DNA of 64,000 bases from Roseovarius sp. ZX-A-9 (GTDB taxonomy: Bacteria > Pseudomonadota > Alphaproteobacteria > Rhodobacterales > Rhodobacteraceae): assembly GCF_028369135.1 (NCBI RefSeq), contig NZ_JAPWHW010000007.1:143822-207821 (forward strand), written 5' to 3'. A program made the position numbers and the translations under genes. Position 1 is the stretch's first letter, and each line of letters opens with the position of its first letter. The notes under the pieces are model-generated. The model did no database searches. It was not told the DNA's origin and saw only the letters and a list, made by a program, of their open reading frames with translations. This document shows positions 25,385-34,949 of the stretch, piece after piece.

Positions 25385-26403
25385 GCTGCACCAAACCCTT
25401 CCAGCACCTGTGTCAGGTTCGCACCTAACGTGTCCGATATATAACCGCCCTCCTGAACGAAGAGCACCGGCAAGCCGATCTGCGCAAAGGCCGTCCCGAT
25501 CCGGGCAAAGCCGTCTTGCGTCACTGCAAACCCCTGAAACGGGTCGTCGATGGATGCATCAAGGCCCAGCGCCACCACGATCACATCGCTGCCAAAGCTG
25601 TCTGCGCGCTCCAGCGCGGTGTCCAGAGCCTTGAGAAACGCCGCGTCGTCGGTCCCGCGTGGCAGCGGCAGGTTGAGATTGGCGCCCACCCCGTCACCTT
25701 CACCGCGTTCCTGCGCATGCCCCCAGAAGAACGGGTAGAACCGCGCCGGGTCGGCATGGATCGACACGGTCAGAACGTCGCCGCGCCGGTAGAAAATGCC
25801 CTGCGTGCCATTGCCGTGATGCACGTCCACATCAACAATCGCGGGGCGCAACCCAGCGGCGCGCAGCCGCTCTGCCGCGATGGCAGCATTGTTCAGGAAA
25901 CAGAATCCGCCCGCCAGATCGGCAAAGGCGTGATGCCCGGGCGGGCGTGACAGAACGTAGGCCGCGCGCGCCCCTTCGGCGATGAAATCGGCCCCCGCGA
26001 CCGCGCTTTGCGCCGACCAATAGGCGGCCTCCCAAGTCCCGGCCGCGATGGGACAAGCGGTATCGGCCTGGTGCCAGCCCGCCTGCCCGACAGCGGATTT
26101 GGGGTAGCCGTCAGTGCGGTTTGCCGGATGGATGCCGGGGATCACTTCGGGGCCTGCCCCCTCGATCCGCTGCCATCTCTTGTAGATGTTGCGCAGGAAG
26201 GTCAGGTATTCTGCCGTGTGAATCGCCGCGATCGGGCCCAGCCCCGCATCCTCTGGCGGCGCAAACTTGCAACCCGCAGCCTCTGCCGCCGCGTGCAGGA
26301 TCTCGATCCGGCGCGGCTGTTCGGGATTGGGCAAAAACGCGCCATTGGCCATGAAGCTCTTCGGATCATGCGCCCATTGCCGGTCGTCAAAGAATGCTTT
26401 CAT
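25381..26403 (-). CDS. Histone-deacetylase-family amidohydrolase (acetylpolyamine amidohydrolase-like)
   Basis: The 340 residues match the usual length of bacterial acetylpolyamine amidohydrolases. Catalytic His157-His158 (RPPGHH) and zinc ligands in DVDVHHGNG (Asp193, His195) are intact, as are a later LGLDASIDDP aspartate and the GGY tyrosine. The enzyme should remove an acyl group, typically acetate, from an amine. The ATG at 26401-26403 gives a 4-base overlap with the upstream GNAT gene. An acetyltransferase gene next to a deacetylase gene is notable. Confidence 0.92.
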   Translation of the reverse strand: MKAFFDDRQWAHDPKSFMANGAFLPNPEQPRRIEILHAAAEAAGCKFAPPEDAGLGPIAAIHTAEYLTFLRNIYKRWQRIEGAGPEVIPGIHPANRTDGYPKSAVGQAGWHQADTACPIAAGTWEAAYWSAQSAVAGADFIAEGARAAYVLSRPPGHHAFADLAGGFCFLNNAAIAAERLRAAGLRPAIVDVDVHHGNGTQGIFYRRGDVLTVSIHADPARFYPFFWGHAQERGEGDGVGANLNLPLPRGTDDAAFLKALDTALERADSFGSDVIVVALGLDASIDDPFQGFAVTQDGFARIGTAFAQIGLPVLFVQEGGYISDTLGANLTQVLEGFGAA

Positions 26404-26882
26404 GCGTCCCCGCCCAGTGCCGCACATCCGGCCTCGTCCAGATACATTTCGGTGCTCCCATGTGCCGGCTGGAACCCAAGCCGGTCATAAAATCGTCTCG
26501 CCGCGGGGCTGGTATCGTAAACCGTCAGTTTCATCCAGCGCGCATTCCACATCTGCGCGGCGTCGCGCATCACTTCGCGCAGCATTTTCCGCCCCAGCCC
26601 GGAGCCGCGCTGCGTGGCCGCGATCCACAGGTCGGCCACATAGACCACGACACAGCCGCGCGCGGTGGAATAGACCGGGGAATAGAGCACGGCACCAACA
26701 AGCGCGCCCTCCGCCTCGGCCAGTTGCGCGCGAAAGACGGGCTGCCCCCCCCAACCCGCCTCGACAAGATCGGCCCCCGTGGCGCGGTGTTCGTCGCCGA
26801 TATCCGCCGAAAGCGCCGCCAGCGCGATGTTGAGTTGCCCGGCATCGCGGCGCTCCGCGATCCTGAAGTGAACCTTTGTCAT
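26400..26882 (-). CDS. GNAT-family N-acetyltransferase
   Basis: A 160-residue GNAT protein. The acetyl-CoA pyrophosphate loop is visible as RGSGLGRKML (about residues 92-101), followed by the AARRFYDRLGF motif near 127. It overlaps BKACE upstream and the deacetylase downstream by 4 bases each. It may N-acetylate the imported amine or a pathway intermediate; the substrate is inferred only from location. Confidence 0.9.
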   Translation of the reverse strand: MTKVHFRIAERRDAGQLNIALAALSADIGDEHRATGADLVEAGWGGQPVFRAQLAEAEGALVGAVLYSPVYSTARGCVVVYVADLWIAATQRGSGLGRKMLREVMRDAAQMWNARWMKLTVYDTSPAARRFYDRLGFQPAHGSTEMYLDEAGCAALGGDA

Positions 26883-27805
26883 ATTGCCGTCTTGTCCGCC
26901 CCTTTCAGCCCCAGCATCGCCCGTGCCTCGGCGGGCGTTGCCGGGCGGCGGCCCGTCTCTTCGACAAGGCCGCGCACCTTCTCTACCAGTTCCGCATTCG
27001 AGCGCGCCAACTGGCCCTTGGCGATGCTCAGATTGTCCTCCAGCCCGACGCGCACATGCCCGCCCATCTCGGCCGCCATTTGCGCCATCGGCATCTGGTG
27101 ACGCCCCGCCGCCAGAACCGAGAACATGTAGTCCTCTCCCAACAGCTTGTCAGCCATGAGTTTCATGTGTCGCAGGTTGTCGGGATCAGCCCCGATTCCG
27201 CCCAGAACGCCGAAGACGAATTGCAGGAATACAGGCCCCTGCACCAGACCTCGATCCATGAAGTGGCGCAACATATGCAGGTGGCTGACATCGTAGCATT
27301 CGAATTCAAACCGCGCGCCACGCGCCTGACCAAGATCGGTCAGGATGCGGGTGATGTCGCGCGGCGTGTTCTTGAACACCAGATCGTCAGAATTTTCCAG
27401 AAACGGCTTTTCCCAGTCAAACAGCCAGTCACCCCGGCGCGCCGCCATCGGATAGAGCGCGAAATTCATGCTGCCCATGTTCAGGCTGCACATCTCGGGG
27501 GCCGCCATCAGAGGGGCGGCGAGCCGGTCATCAAGGCTCATCACGGCGCTGCCGCCAGTGGTCATGTTGATCACGGCATCGGTGCCCGCCTTGATGCGGG
27601 GCAAAAACCCGCGCCAGTGGGCCGGGTCGGCCGAAGGGCGGCCATTTTCGGGATCGCGGGCATGCAGGTGCAGGATCGCAGCCCCCGCCTCGGCCGCGCC
27701 GATCGCCTGCTCTGCGATCTGGTCGGCAGTGTAGGGCAGATAGGGCGACATTGACGGCGTATGAATAGAGCCGGTGATGGCACAGGTGATAATCGCTTCG
27801 GACAT
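26879..27805 (-). CDS. Beta-keto acid cleavage enzyme (BKACE, 3-keto-5-aminohexanoate cleavage family)
   Basis: A 308-residue Zn-dependent TIM-barrel enzyme of the former DUF849 family. HLHARDP near residues 46-52 gives two zinc ligands, and SLNMGSMNF near 106-114 is characteristic. Family enzymes condense a beta-keto acid with acetyl-CoA, releasing acetoacetate and a new CoA ester. Here the beta-keto acid could come from the adjacent aminotransferase. It overlaps the GNAT gene by ATGA. Confidence 0.93.
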   Translation of the reverse strand: MSEAIITCAITGSIHTPSMSPYLPYTADQIAEQAIGAAEAGAAILHLHARDPENGRPSADPAHWRGFLPRIKAGTDAVINMTTGGSAVMSLDDRLAAPLMAAPEMCSLNMGSMNFALYPMAARRGDWLFDWEKPFLENSDDLVFKNTPRDITRILTDLGQARGARFEFECYDVSHLHMLRHFMDRGLVQGPVFLQFVFGVLGGIGADPDNLRHMKLMADKLLGEDYMFSVLAAGRHQMPMAQMAAEMGGHVRVGLEDNLSIAKGQLARSNAELVEKVRGLVEETGRRPATPAEARAMLGLKGADKTAI

Positions 27806-27807
27806 TT

Positions 27808-29145
27808 TTAGCCTGGTTCCTTCGATGCGGGCAGTTCCGCCATGTATTGCGCCAGTGACTGATCAAGGATTTCGATGATTTCGTCCAGATGCGTATCCGT
27901 CACCGTCAGCGGCGGGCAGACCAGAACATGATCGCCCTCCAGCCCGTCGCGCGTGCGCCGCGAATAGACGATCAGGCCGTTATCATAGGCGATCTCGACA
28001 AAGCGCAGATAGGCGTCGCACTCTTTCGGCAGCGGCTGTTTCGTGGCGCGGTCGGCCATGAATTCGAACGCCAGCAACAGGCCCTTGCCGCGCACGTCGC
28101 CGATGATCTCGTACCGGTCCATCAGCCCGTCGAGCCGTGTGCGCAGCCTGTTTCCCATTCGCGCGGCGTTCTCGACCAGGCCCTGCCTGTCGATTTCCTC
28201 GAGCACCGCGTGCCCGGCAGCACAGGCCAGCGGATTGCCCGCATAGGTAAACCCATGCGCAAAGCCACCCGCATCAAGAACCGGCTCGACAACCGCATCG
28301 CTGGCGACAATCGCCCCCAGCGGCGCATACCCGGCGGCAAAGCCTTTGGACAGAACAACGATATCGGGCACGATCCCCCAGTGATCCGCCCCCAGAAAGG
28401 CTCCGGTGCGCCCCGCTCCGGTCATCACCTCGTCCATGATCAGCAGGATGTCGTGCCGGTCGCAGATCTGCCGGATGCGTTGCATGTAGCCTTCAGGCGG
28501 CACCAGTGCGCCGGTCGACGCGCCGCCGACGGGTTCGAGCAGAAAGGCCAGAACGCTGTCTGCGCCCTCGCGCGCGATGCAATCCTCCAGCATGTTTGCA
28601 TAGTGATCGCCGGTGGCCGGATCTTCCGCGTCCAGCCCGTCGAGATAGGCGCGCGGTGCCGGAATTTTCGGCATCTCGCGCATCATCGGCGCAAAGGGTT
28701 GCGTAAGCGCCGTGTAGCCCGTCACGGCCAGCGCACCCAATGTGCAACCGTGATAGGACGGGCTGCGCGAAATCACCTTCCAGCGGTCGCCCCTGCCAGT
28801 TGCAATGGCGTGCTGGCGCGCCAGTTTCATCGCGCTTTCGATTGCTTCCGATCCACCCGAGACAAAGAACACCTTGTTCAGGCCCGCCGGGGTCTTTTCC
28901 ACCGTCTTGGACGCAAGCCGCTCTGACGCTTCGGTTTCGAAATGCAAGCGGTAGCCGAATGTCGCCTTGTCCATCTGGCGGCGCATCGCCTCCAGCACGG
29001 CCTCGTTTGAATGGCCGATATTGCAGACCATCGCGCCGCTGGAGCCGTCGAGATAGCGCTTGCCGCCCTCGTCCCACATATAGACGCCACGCGCCTGTGC
29101 GAGCATCGGCTTGCGGTTGCGCCCCTGATAAAAGAGATGGCTCAT
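27808..29145 (-). CDS. Class III PLP aminotransferase (omega-transaminase)
   Basis: The 445-residue fold-type I enzyme has the DEVMTGAGRTG motif (about residues 240-250) and the PLP lysine in VLSKGFAAGYAPLGA (about 264-278). The family transaminates terminal amines of diamines, beta-amino acids or acylated polyamines. Its ATG overlaps the upstream ABC ATPase stop by 4 bases, and BKACE follows after 2 bases. It would generate the aldehyde or keto acid used by BKACE. Confidence 0.93.
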   Translation of the reverse strand: MSHLFYQGRNRKPMLAQARGVYMWDEGGKRYLDGSSGAMVCNIGHSNEAVLEAMRRQMDKATFGYRLHFETEASERLASKTVEKTPAGLNKVFFVSGGSEAIESAMKLARQHAIATGRGDRWKVISRSPSYHGCTLGALAVTGYTALTQPFAPMMREMPKIPAPRAYLDGLDAEDPATGDHYANMLEDCIAREGADSVLAFLLEPVGGASTGALVPPEGYMQRIRQICDRHDILLIMDEVMTGAGRTGAFLGADHWGIVPDIVVLSKGFAAGYAPLGAIVASDAVVEPVLDAGGFAHGFTYAGNPLACAAGHAVLEEIDRQGLVENAARMGNRLRTRLDGLMDRYEIIGDVRGKGLLLAFEFMADRATKQPLPKECDAYLRFVEIAYDNGLIVYSRRTRDGLEGDHVLVCPPLTVTDTHLDEIIEILDQSLAQYMAELPASKEPG

Positions 29146-30230
29146 CGGCCCGCCAGCGCCGAGCCGTCGCGCGGCCGGAACGCCACCGTTACCGCGCTGC
29201 CCTTGGAAAACGGGTAGCCGTCGATCATGTTGATCGCCTGTAACTGAGTGTCACCGACCCGGACGAAGTAGCGCACGGTCTGGCCCTGGTAATCCACCGT
29301 CTCTACCGTTGCGGGGGCGGTGATCATGCCCTCGGGTGTGGCGCCTGCCTTCATCACCTGCAGTTTTTCGGCGCGCAGCACCAGCTTGGCCGGGCCGGCG
29401 CCTGCGACGCGCATGGATTTTTCGACCGGCAAGGGCACCTTGCCAAAGAGTGCGGTCTGCAATACCGCGCCGCTCGGTCCGGCCTCAAGACATTCGGCCG
29501 GGAACACGTTGGATGCACCGAGGAAATTGGCGACAAATTCGCTGGCCGGGTTGTTGTACACCTCTTGCGGTGCGCCGACTTGTTCGATGCGTCCGGCGCT
29601 CATCACCACGATCTGGTCAGACATCGCCAGCGCCTCTGACTGATCATGGGTAACAAAGACCGTGGTGACGCCGATCTGGTCCTGAATGCGCTTCAGCTCA
29701 ACCCGCATGTCCTCTCGCAGGTTCGCATCCAGCGCCGACAGCGGCTCGTCCAGCAGTAGTACGTCCGGTTCGATCACGATGGCGCGGGCCAGCGCGATGC
29801 GCTGTTGCTGCCCGCCTGACAGTTCCTTGGGGTAGCGGTGGCCAACATCAGGCAGTTGCACCAGATCAAGCGCCGCCTGCACCTTGCCCGGTATGTCACC
29901 GCTGGGCACATCGCGATATTTCAGGCCGAAGGCGATGTTCTCCGCCACCGTCTTGTGCGGGAAAAGAGCGTAGTTCTGGAACACGATCCCGAGGTTGCGC
30001 TTGTGGATCGGCACATCATTGACGCGCCGCCCGCCGATCAGGATCTCGCCTTCTGTCGGATCAAGCAGCCCCGCGATCATCCGCAGGTTCGTCGTCTTGC
30101 CGCAGCCCGACGGGCCCAGGAGCGTCAGGAACGCCCCTTCGGGAATTTCCAGATCCGTCCGGTGCACGGCGGTAAAGCTGCCGAAGCGTTTGACGATATT
30201 GTTCAGGGTGACAGAGCTCATGTCGGGCAT
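29142..30230 (-). CDS. Polyamine-type ABC transporter ATP-binding protein (PotA family), system 2
   Basis: A 362-residue ATPase with Walker A GPSGCGKT at 39-46, LSGGQ at 137-141, Walker B ending LLDE at 157-162 and a TOBE domain after about 240. ATG 30230 is used; Met4 (30221) is an alternative with better spacing from GAGG. It overlaps the aminotransferase gene, linking transport and catabolism on one transcript. Confidence 0.95.
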   Translation of the reverse strand: MPDMSSVTLNNIVKRFGSFTAVHRTDLEIPEGAFLTLLGPSGCGKTTNLRMIAGLLDPTEGEILIGGRRVNDVPIHKRNLGIVFQNYALFPHKTVAENIAFGLKYRDVPSGDIPGKVQAALDLVQLPDVGHRYPKELSGGQQQRIALARAIVIEPDVLLLDEPLSALDANLREDMRVELKRIQDQIGVTTVFVTHDQSEALAMSDQIVVMSAGRIEQVGAPQEVYNNPASEFVANFLGASNVFPAECLEAGPSGAVLQTALFGKVPLPVEKSMRVAGAGPAKLVLRAEKLQVMKAGATPEGMITAPATVETVDYQGQTVRYFVRVGDTQLQAINMIDGYPFSKGSAVTVAFRPRDGSALAGR

Positions 30231-30251
30231 GTCCTCGGGCGGGTAAAATGG

Positions 30252-30280
30252 CGCGCGCCCCGAAAAGTCAGGGGCGCGCG
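30252..30280 (-). terminator. GC-rich intercistronic hairpin after binding-protein gene 2
   Basis: Arms CGCGCGCCCC (30252-30261) and GGGGCGCGCG (30271-30280) form a perfect 10-bp stem with a 9-base loop, directly after the binding-protein gene. No T-run follows on the minus strand. The role is probably mRNA stabilisation or partial attenuation, as at 3655-3690. Confidence 0.6.
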
Positions 30281-30290
30281 GTTAATTGGC

Positions 30291-31436
30291 TCAGTAGCCT
30301 TTTTGCACGCGACCGAAGGTTTTCGACCATTCTGCCTCGTGGCCATTCCAGTAGGCCGGATCGGCAAACGTCAGGTTTTCAAGCGTGCCGTTGGGGTCAA
30401 ACGCGGGCAGAGTCGGGATCTTGGTCCCCAGATCGACTTTCTGCGGATCAAGCGCCGGCGGATAGTTCTGCCCTTCGGCCACGGCGATCGAGGTTTCGGG
30501 CGCCAGCATGAAGTTCAGCAATTCCTCGCAGGCCTCCATCGGGCTGCCCTTCATCACATACATGCATTCCTGCCAGCCAAATCCGTTGGGCGGATCCATG
30601 TAGCCGATATCGTGCCCCTGCTCTTGCAGTGCAAAGATGCGTCCCGACCAGCCTTCGGTCACATAGACCTCCTCTTCGGCAAGCAGGCTCATCAGTTCGG
30701 CACCCGAACCCCAGTATTTCAGGCTGAGATCACGATGCTGGCGCACGGCGTCCCATGCAGCCTCGACGTCCTGAATGTCGTTCGGCGACTGGCCGGTTTG
30801 CAGGGCCGCGTACCACATGCGGGTGCGCCAGTCGGACCAGCCGGCGATCTTGCCCTTGCGGCTTTCGTCCAGCAGGATCTTGGCGCCCTTCTCTTGCATC
30901 TCGTCGTCCGAGATATGCTTGCGGTTATAGGCGATGCCGGTGGTGCCGTAGTCGTAGGGCACACAGGACAGCGTGCCGCCCGATACCTTGCGGAATACGT
31001 CGATCAGCTTGGGGATGACATATTCCAGGTTCGGTATGTTGGCCTCGTTCAGCTCGGAACTGAGACCGAGGTTGTGATAGCGCGCATAGTCGAACACGCC
31101 CGACAGGTGGGCGATGTTGTATTCGCCCGGCTGGCTGGCCTTGACGCGGCTAAGGTATTCGTCGCCGCCCCCGAAAGTGCCATCGACCACCTTGATCCCG
31201 GTCTCGGCGGTAAAGGGATCAAATGCGTTTTCGCGCAATGCTTCGGAGACCACCCCGCCCCAGCCGTCGAAACGCACCTCTTTCACGTCCTGCGCGAAGG
31301 CGCGGTAGGGTGTCACCACGCCGTAGGCGGCGCCGGCGGCCCCCAGCAGCCCCAGAAAGCTGCGGCGGCTGAGATCGCCATTCATGTACCGCTCGCGCAG
31401 CCGTTCATAGCGTGTTGTGTTATCAATCTTTTTCAT
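30291..31436 (-). CDS. Periplasmic substrate-binding protein (PotD-like) with Tat-type signal, system 2
   Basis: The 381-residue receptor starts with a long N-region and the twin-arginine motif SRRSFLG (residues 23-29), then a hydrophobic stretch ending near AFAQD (about 50). This points to Tat export, unlike the Sec-type receptors of systems 1 and 3. The mature region has the PotD-like VRFDGWGGVVSEALR start. It lies between the permease and ATPase genes of the same importer. Confidence 0.93.
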   Translation of the reverse strand: MKKIDNTTRYERLRERYMNGDLSRRSFLGLLGAAGAAYGVVTPYRAFAQDVKEVRFDGWGGVVSEALRENAFDPFTAETGIKVVDGTFGGGDEYLSRVKASQPGEYNIAHLSGVFDYARYHNLGLSSELNEANIPNLEYVIPKLIDVFRKVSGGTLSCVPYDYGTTGIAYNRKHISDDEMQEKGAKILLDESRKGKIAGWSDWRTRMWYAALQTGQSPNDIQDVEAAWDAVRQHRDLSLKYWGSGAELMSLLAEEEVYVTEGWSGRIFALQEQGHDIGYMDPPNGFGWQECMYVMKGSPMEACEELLNFMLAPETSIAVAEGQNYPPALDPQKVDLGTKIPTLPAFDPNGTLENLTFADPAYWNGHEAEWSKTFGRVQKGY

Positions 31437-31476
31437 GTTTCTCTCCTCTGTTGGATAGCGGTTGGTTCAGCGGGAT

Positions 31477-32283
31477 TCAGAGCCCGCTTTTCTTGGAAAT
31501 TTGCCGGGCAATCGCCGCGCCAAGCAGCGGCAGCCCGACGGTCATCACGATCATCACGGTGCCCAGGGCGTTGATCTCGGGGCTGATCGAATTGCGCAGC
31601 ATCGCGAAAATCTGGGTCGGCACGGTCTCGACCCCGCCCGGCTTCCAGAACAGGGTGCCGGTGATGTCATCGAAACTGATGGTAAAGGCGAAAAGCGCCC
31701 CGGCCAGCACCGCGGGCAGCATCAAGGGCAGCGTGATCTGGAAAAACGTCTGCACCGGCGAGGCGCCGAGGCTCATCGCCGCCTCTTCGACATCGCGGCG
31801 GATCGAGATCAGCCGCGCCTGCACCACAAGGATGACGAAGGGCAGCGTAAAGATCACGTGTCCGAAGAGCAGCAGCGTGAAGCTCTTGTTCACGCCGAGA
31901 AAGTTCAGAAACAGCAGCAGCGCCACGGCAAGCACGACTTCGGGCACCAGGATGGGCGCGATCAGGATCGTCGAGATCATGTTCGCCCCCGGCACCCGGT
32001 AACGCACCAGGGCAAGGCTGGCCAACACGCCGAGCGTGGTCGAGATGGCGGCTGTCAACAGTCCCAGAATGACCGACGTCCGAAAGGCGCGCAGGATCGC
32101 TTCGTTTTCCCATAGCTCGATGAACCAGCGAAAGGAAAACCCGGTCATCGGAAAGCTGCCGAACTGGCTCGCATTGAAGCTGAGCAGCACTACCACCATC
32201 ACCGGCAGGAACATGAAGATATAGACCAGCACCGCGTAGCCGCGGATCACCTGCCAGCCAAGTGAGGTGGCGCGTTCAGCCAT
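31477..32283 (-). CDS. ABC transporter permease (PotC family), system 2
   Basis: A 268-residue permease with six predicted helices and the EAA loop EEAAMSLGASPVQTFFQITLP (about residues 166-186). It shares one base with the stop of the PotB-type partner. It pairs with that protein to form the channel. Confidence 0.94.
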   Translation of the reverse strand: MAERATSLGWQVIRGYAVLVYIFMFLPVMVVVLLSFNASQFGSFPMTGFSFRWFIELWENEAILRAFRTSVILGLLTAAISTTLGVLASLALVRYRVPGANMISTILIAPILVPEVVLAVALLLFLNFLGVNKSFTLLLFGHVIFTLPFVILVVQARLISIRRDVEEAAMSLGASPVQTFFQITLPLMLPAVLAGALFAFTISFDDITGTLFWKPGGVETVPTQIFAMLRNSISPEINALGTVMIVMTVGLPLLGAAIARQISKKSGL

Positions 32284-33149
32284 CAGCCCAGCCCCTTCAT
32301 CAGTTGTGCCATGCCCAGATAGCGGTTGTAGATCATCACCAGTGCGCCCAGCACCGCCAGCAGCATCAGCGACAGCGCGCTGCCCAACGGCCAGTTCAGC
32401 TGCGTGATGATCGCCTCGAACACCAGGTTGGCGAACATCGCGTCAGACGTGCCGCCCAGCACCAGCGGTGTGATATAGGTGCCCGCCCCCAGCACGAAAC
32501 ACAGCAACCCGCCCGCGGCCAGACCCGGGAGCGACAGTGGCAGCGTCACCTGCAGGAAGGACTGCCAGCGCGTCGCGCCCAGAGAATTGGCCGCGTCCTC
32601 CAGTGTTTCATCAATGCCGTCGAGGCTGACAAATACGTTCAGCACCATGAAGGGCAGCAGGAAATGCACCAGGCCCAGGATCACGGTGGCCTCGTTGTAG
32701 AGCATCTGCATCGGCTCGTTGATGATCCCGACCCACAGCAGGAAGGTATTCAGCGCCCCCGACACGCCGAGGATGTTGATCCAGCTCATCGTGCGGATGA
32801 TGTAGCTGATCCAGAACGGCAGCATCAGCAACAGCAGCAGCACCGGCTTGTTGCCCTTGGACCGTGCGATGAAATAGGCCGCCGGATAGCCCAGCACGGC
32901 ACAGACGACCGTGGTGATGGCGGCGACCTTGAGCGTGTGCAGCAGGATATCGCGGTAGAACGCGTCCGTCAGCGCCTCGCGCCAATTGTCGAGATAGAAC
33001 CCGACCTCGTCCGCGCCCGTCGCGGTGCGCAACCAGAAACTGTAGACGAGGATGAACAACAGCGGAATGAACAGCAGAAGTGTGATCGCCGTCAGGGCGG
33101 GCGACAACAATATCCACGGCTGGCGCTTTTCGCGCGCTTCGACCGACAT
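32283..33149 (-). CDS. ABC transporter permease (PotB family), system 2
   Basis: A 288-residue permease. I chose the ATG at 33147-33149, preceded by GGGGAGAG, over an upstream ATG at 33203 that lacks a ribosome site. The EAA loop (DAANSLGATRWQSFLQVTLP) is near residue 190. There is no long periplasmic insert, unlike system 1. It is first in an operon of nine genes running to 24293. Confidence 0.94.
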   Translation of the reverse strand: MSVEAREKRQPWILLSPALTAITLLLFIPLLFILVYSFWLRTATGADEVGFYLDNWREALTDAFYRDILLHTLKVAAITTVVCAVLGYPAAYFIARSKGNKPVLLLLLMLPFWISYIIRTMSWINILGVSGALNTFLLWVGIINEPMQMLYNEATVILGLVHFLLPFMVLNVFVSLDGIDETLEDAANSLGATRWQSFLQVTLPLSLPGLAAGGLLCFVLGAGTYITPLVLGGTSDAMFANLVFEAIITQLNWPLGSALSLMLLAVLGALVMIYNRYLGMAQLMKGLG

Positions 33150-33236
33150 ATGGATGCTCTCCCCGGATTCTTCTTGCGCAAAGGATGCGGAGCCGCCATG
33201 CATTGTGCAAATAGATAATTAGAATTCCGGGTATTG

Positions 33237-34217
33237 ATGATGGCGATAGTTGATCCAGATGACCTTCATTACAGCCCCCAGCGCATCGCAAGAGAGCTGG
33301 ACTGGAACCTGTTGCGCACCTTCGTCGTACTGGCGGAGGCCAAGTCTATCACCCACGCATCAGAGCGGCTGCGCCTGAAACAGCCATCTGTCTCCACCGC
33401 CTTGAAAAGGCTGGAAGATCGCATTGGGCGCAAGCTGATCGACCGCCGCCCCGGCCACTATTCCCTGACCGATGCGGGACATCTGCTCTACCGCGAGGCG
33501 CTGGATATCAACGGGTCGATCCTGCGCCTGTCCACGCTTCTGCGCGAGATGACGGACGAGGTGCGCGGCCATGTGACCATCGCAGTGGCGAGCCATGTCA
33601 TCTGTCCTTTTTTCGATCAGACCCTTGCCGAATGGCATCGTGCGCATCCCCGAACGACGCTGACGGTCGATGTTCTGTCCAGTATCGACGCGATCGGAGA
33701 GGTGCAGGCGAAACGCGCATCATTCGCGATCTGCCTCGTGCGCGACCGCATTGCCCGGTTGGAATACCGGCGTCTCTACCGCGAGTTTTTCGGCCTCTAC
33801 TGCGGGCCGGGCCACGCGCTCTTCGGGCGCACGTCGCTGACGCCCGCCGATCTGGTCGGCTGCAGCGCCGTCAGCTTTGACACCGACCGCTTGCAGGATG
33901 TGCTGAGCCCGGTGACGTTGATGCGGGCGCAATCGAGCATGAGCGAGAAGATCGTCGGCACCTCCAGCAACCTTGAAGAGGTGCGGCGCATGATCATGGC
34001 AGGGATCGGCATCGGCCCGCTGCCGGTGCACGTGGCGGCGCGCGATGTGGCCGACGGCGCCCTGTGGCAGGTGCCTCCGTATGACGACGTGCCCGCCATC
34101 GACGTGCATCTGGTCTGGAACCCGCATGCGATCATGAACCGCGCCGAGGAAATCCTGCTGACCATGCTGCGCGACAAGATCGACAGCACGCCGATTGCCG
34201 ACCGAACCTATCGGTAA
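33237..34217 (+). CDS. LysR-family transcriptional regulator
   Basis: A 326-residue LysR protein. The helix-turn-helix (KSITHASERLRLKQPSVSTALKRLE) lies at about residues 37-61, and the periplasmic-binding-like effector domain follows from about 105. It diverges from the system-2 amine operon with an 87-base gap, the standard arrangement for a LysR controlling its neighbour. The start is ATG 33237 (a TTG precedes it in frame); no strong ribosome site is seen. Confidence 0.92.
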   Translation: MMAIVDPDDLHYSPQRIARELDWNLLRTFVVLAEAKSITHASERLRLKQPSVSTALKRLEDRIGRKLIDRRPGHYSLTDAGHLLYREALDINGSILRLSTLLREMTDEVRGHVTIAVASHVICPFFDQTLAEWHRAHPRTTLTVDVLSSIDAIGEVQAKRASFAICLVRDRIARLEYRRLYREFFGLYCGPGHALFGRTSLTPADLVGCSAVSFDTDRLQDVLSPVTLMRAQSSMSEKIVGTSSNLEEVRRMIMAGIGIGPLPVHVAARDVADGALWQVPPYDDVPAIDVHLVWNPHAIMNRAEEILLTMLRDKIDSTPIADRTYR

Positions 34218-34322
34218 CGGGCGCGGCGCCGTATGCGCGACCAAGCCCCGAGAAATGTCCGCTCCGAGCCCCAGGAGACGGCTGCAACGTTCTTTCGGAT
34301 CGAGCAAAGCCGCCAGAAACAG

Positions 34323-34949
34323 TTATTTTTGAGTCAAAGCCAATTTTGCGGCCAACGAAACGAAAACGAGACCCGACACTCGATTGATCCAGATCTGGGC
34401 CTTTGGCGAACTTTTCAGCCAGGCCCCAAGTGACCCCGCAGCGACAGCCACAAAGCCGAAAACACAAAGTGTTGCCAGCACCATCAATGCGCCCAGTTGA
34501 TAAAACTGGCCAACGATTGGCCCGTTCTTCGCGTCTACAAACTGCGGAAGAAATGCAAGGAAGAAGATCGTGATCTTCGGATTGGTAATGTTCATGATCA
34601 GCCCCCGAAGGTAGAGCCTTGGAGCGGTTTCGGATGGTGTTGTCTCGCTGGAAAACTGGCTGGATGATGCGCGGAAGGACTTCCATGCCAGATAGAGGAG
34701 GTAGGCTGCGCCAACATATTTGAGGACTGAGAACGCGTATTGAGAGGTCTGAAAAATGACCGCCACGCCCAATGCGACAGCAGTGGTATGGAACAGCAGA
34801 CCTGACGCCAGTCCCAACGTTACAATCAGGCCCGCGACCCTGCCATGTAGTGCAGATTGCGTCAGGACAAAGATGTTGTCGGGACCGGGAACCATTGCCA
34901 ACGCGAATGCTGCGCCGATGAAAAGCAGGGCAATGTCAAAAGGGATCAT
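34323..34949 (-). CDS. LysE/RhtB-family amino acid exporter
   Basis: A 208-residue membrane protein with six helices and the N-terminal MVPGPDNIFVLTQS motif of LysE/RhtB exporters. It is convergent with the LysR gene. It probably exports an amino acid or analogue; the substrate is not predictable. The 255 bases between it and the next gene end (34950-35204) show no clear gene. Confidence 0.9.
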   Translation of the reverse strand: MIPFDIALLFIGAAFALAMVPGPDNIFVLTQSALHGRVAGLIVTLGLASGLLFHTTAVALGVAVIFQTSQYAFSVLKYVGAAYLLYLAWKSFRASSSQFSSETTPSETAPRLYLRGLIMNITNPKITIFFLAFLPQFVDAKNGPIVGQFYQLGALMVLATLCVFGFVAVAAGSLGAWLKSSPKAQIWINRVSGLVFVSLAAKLALTQK

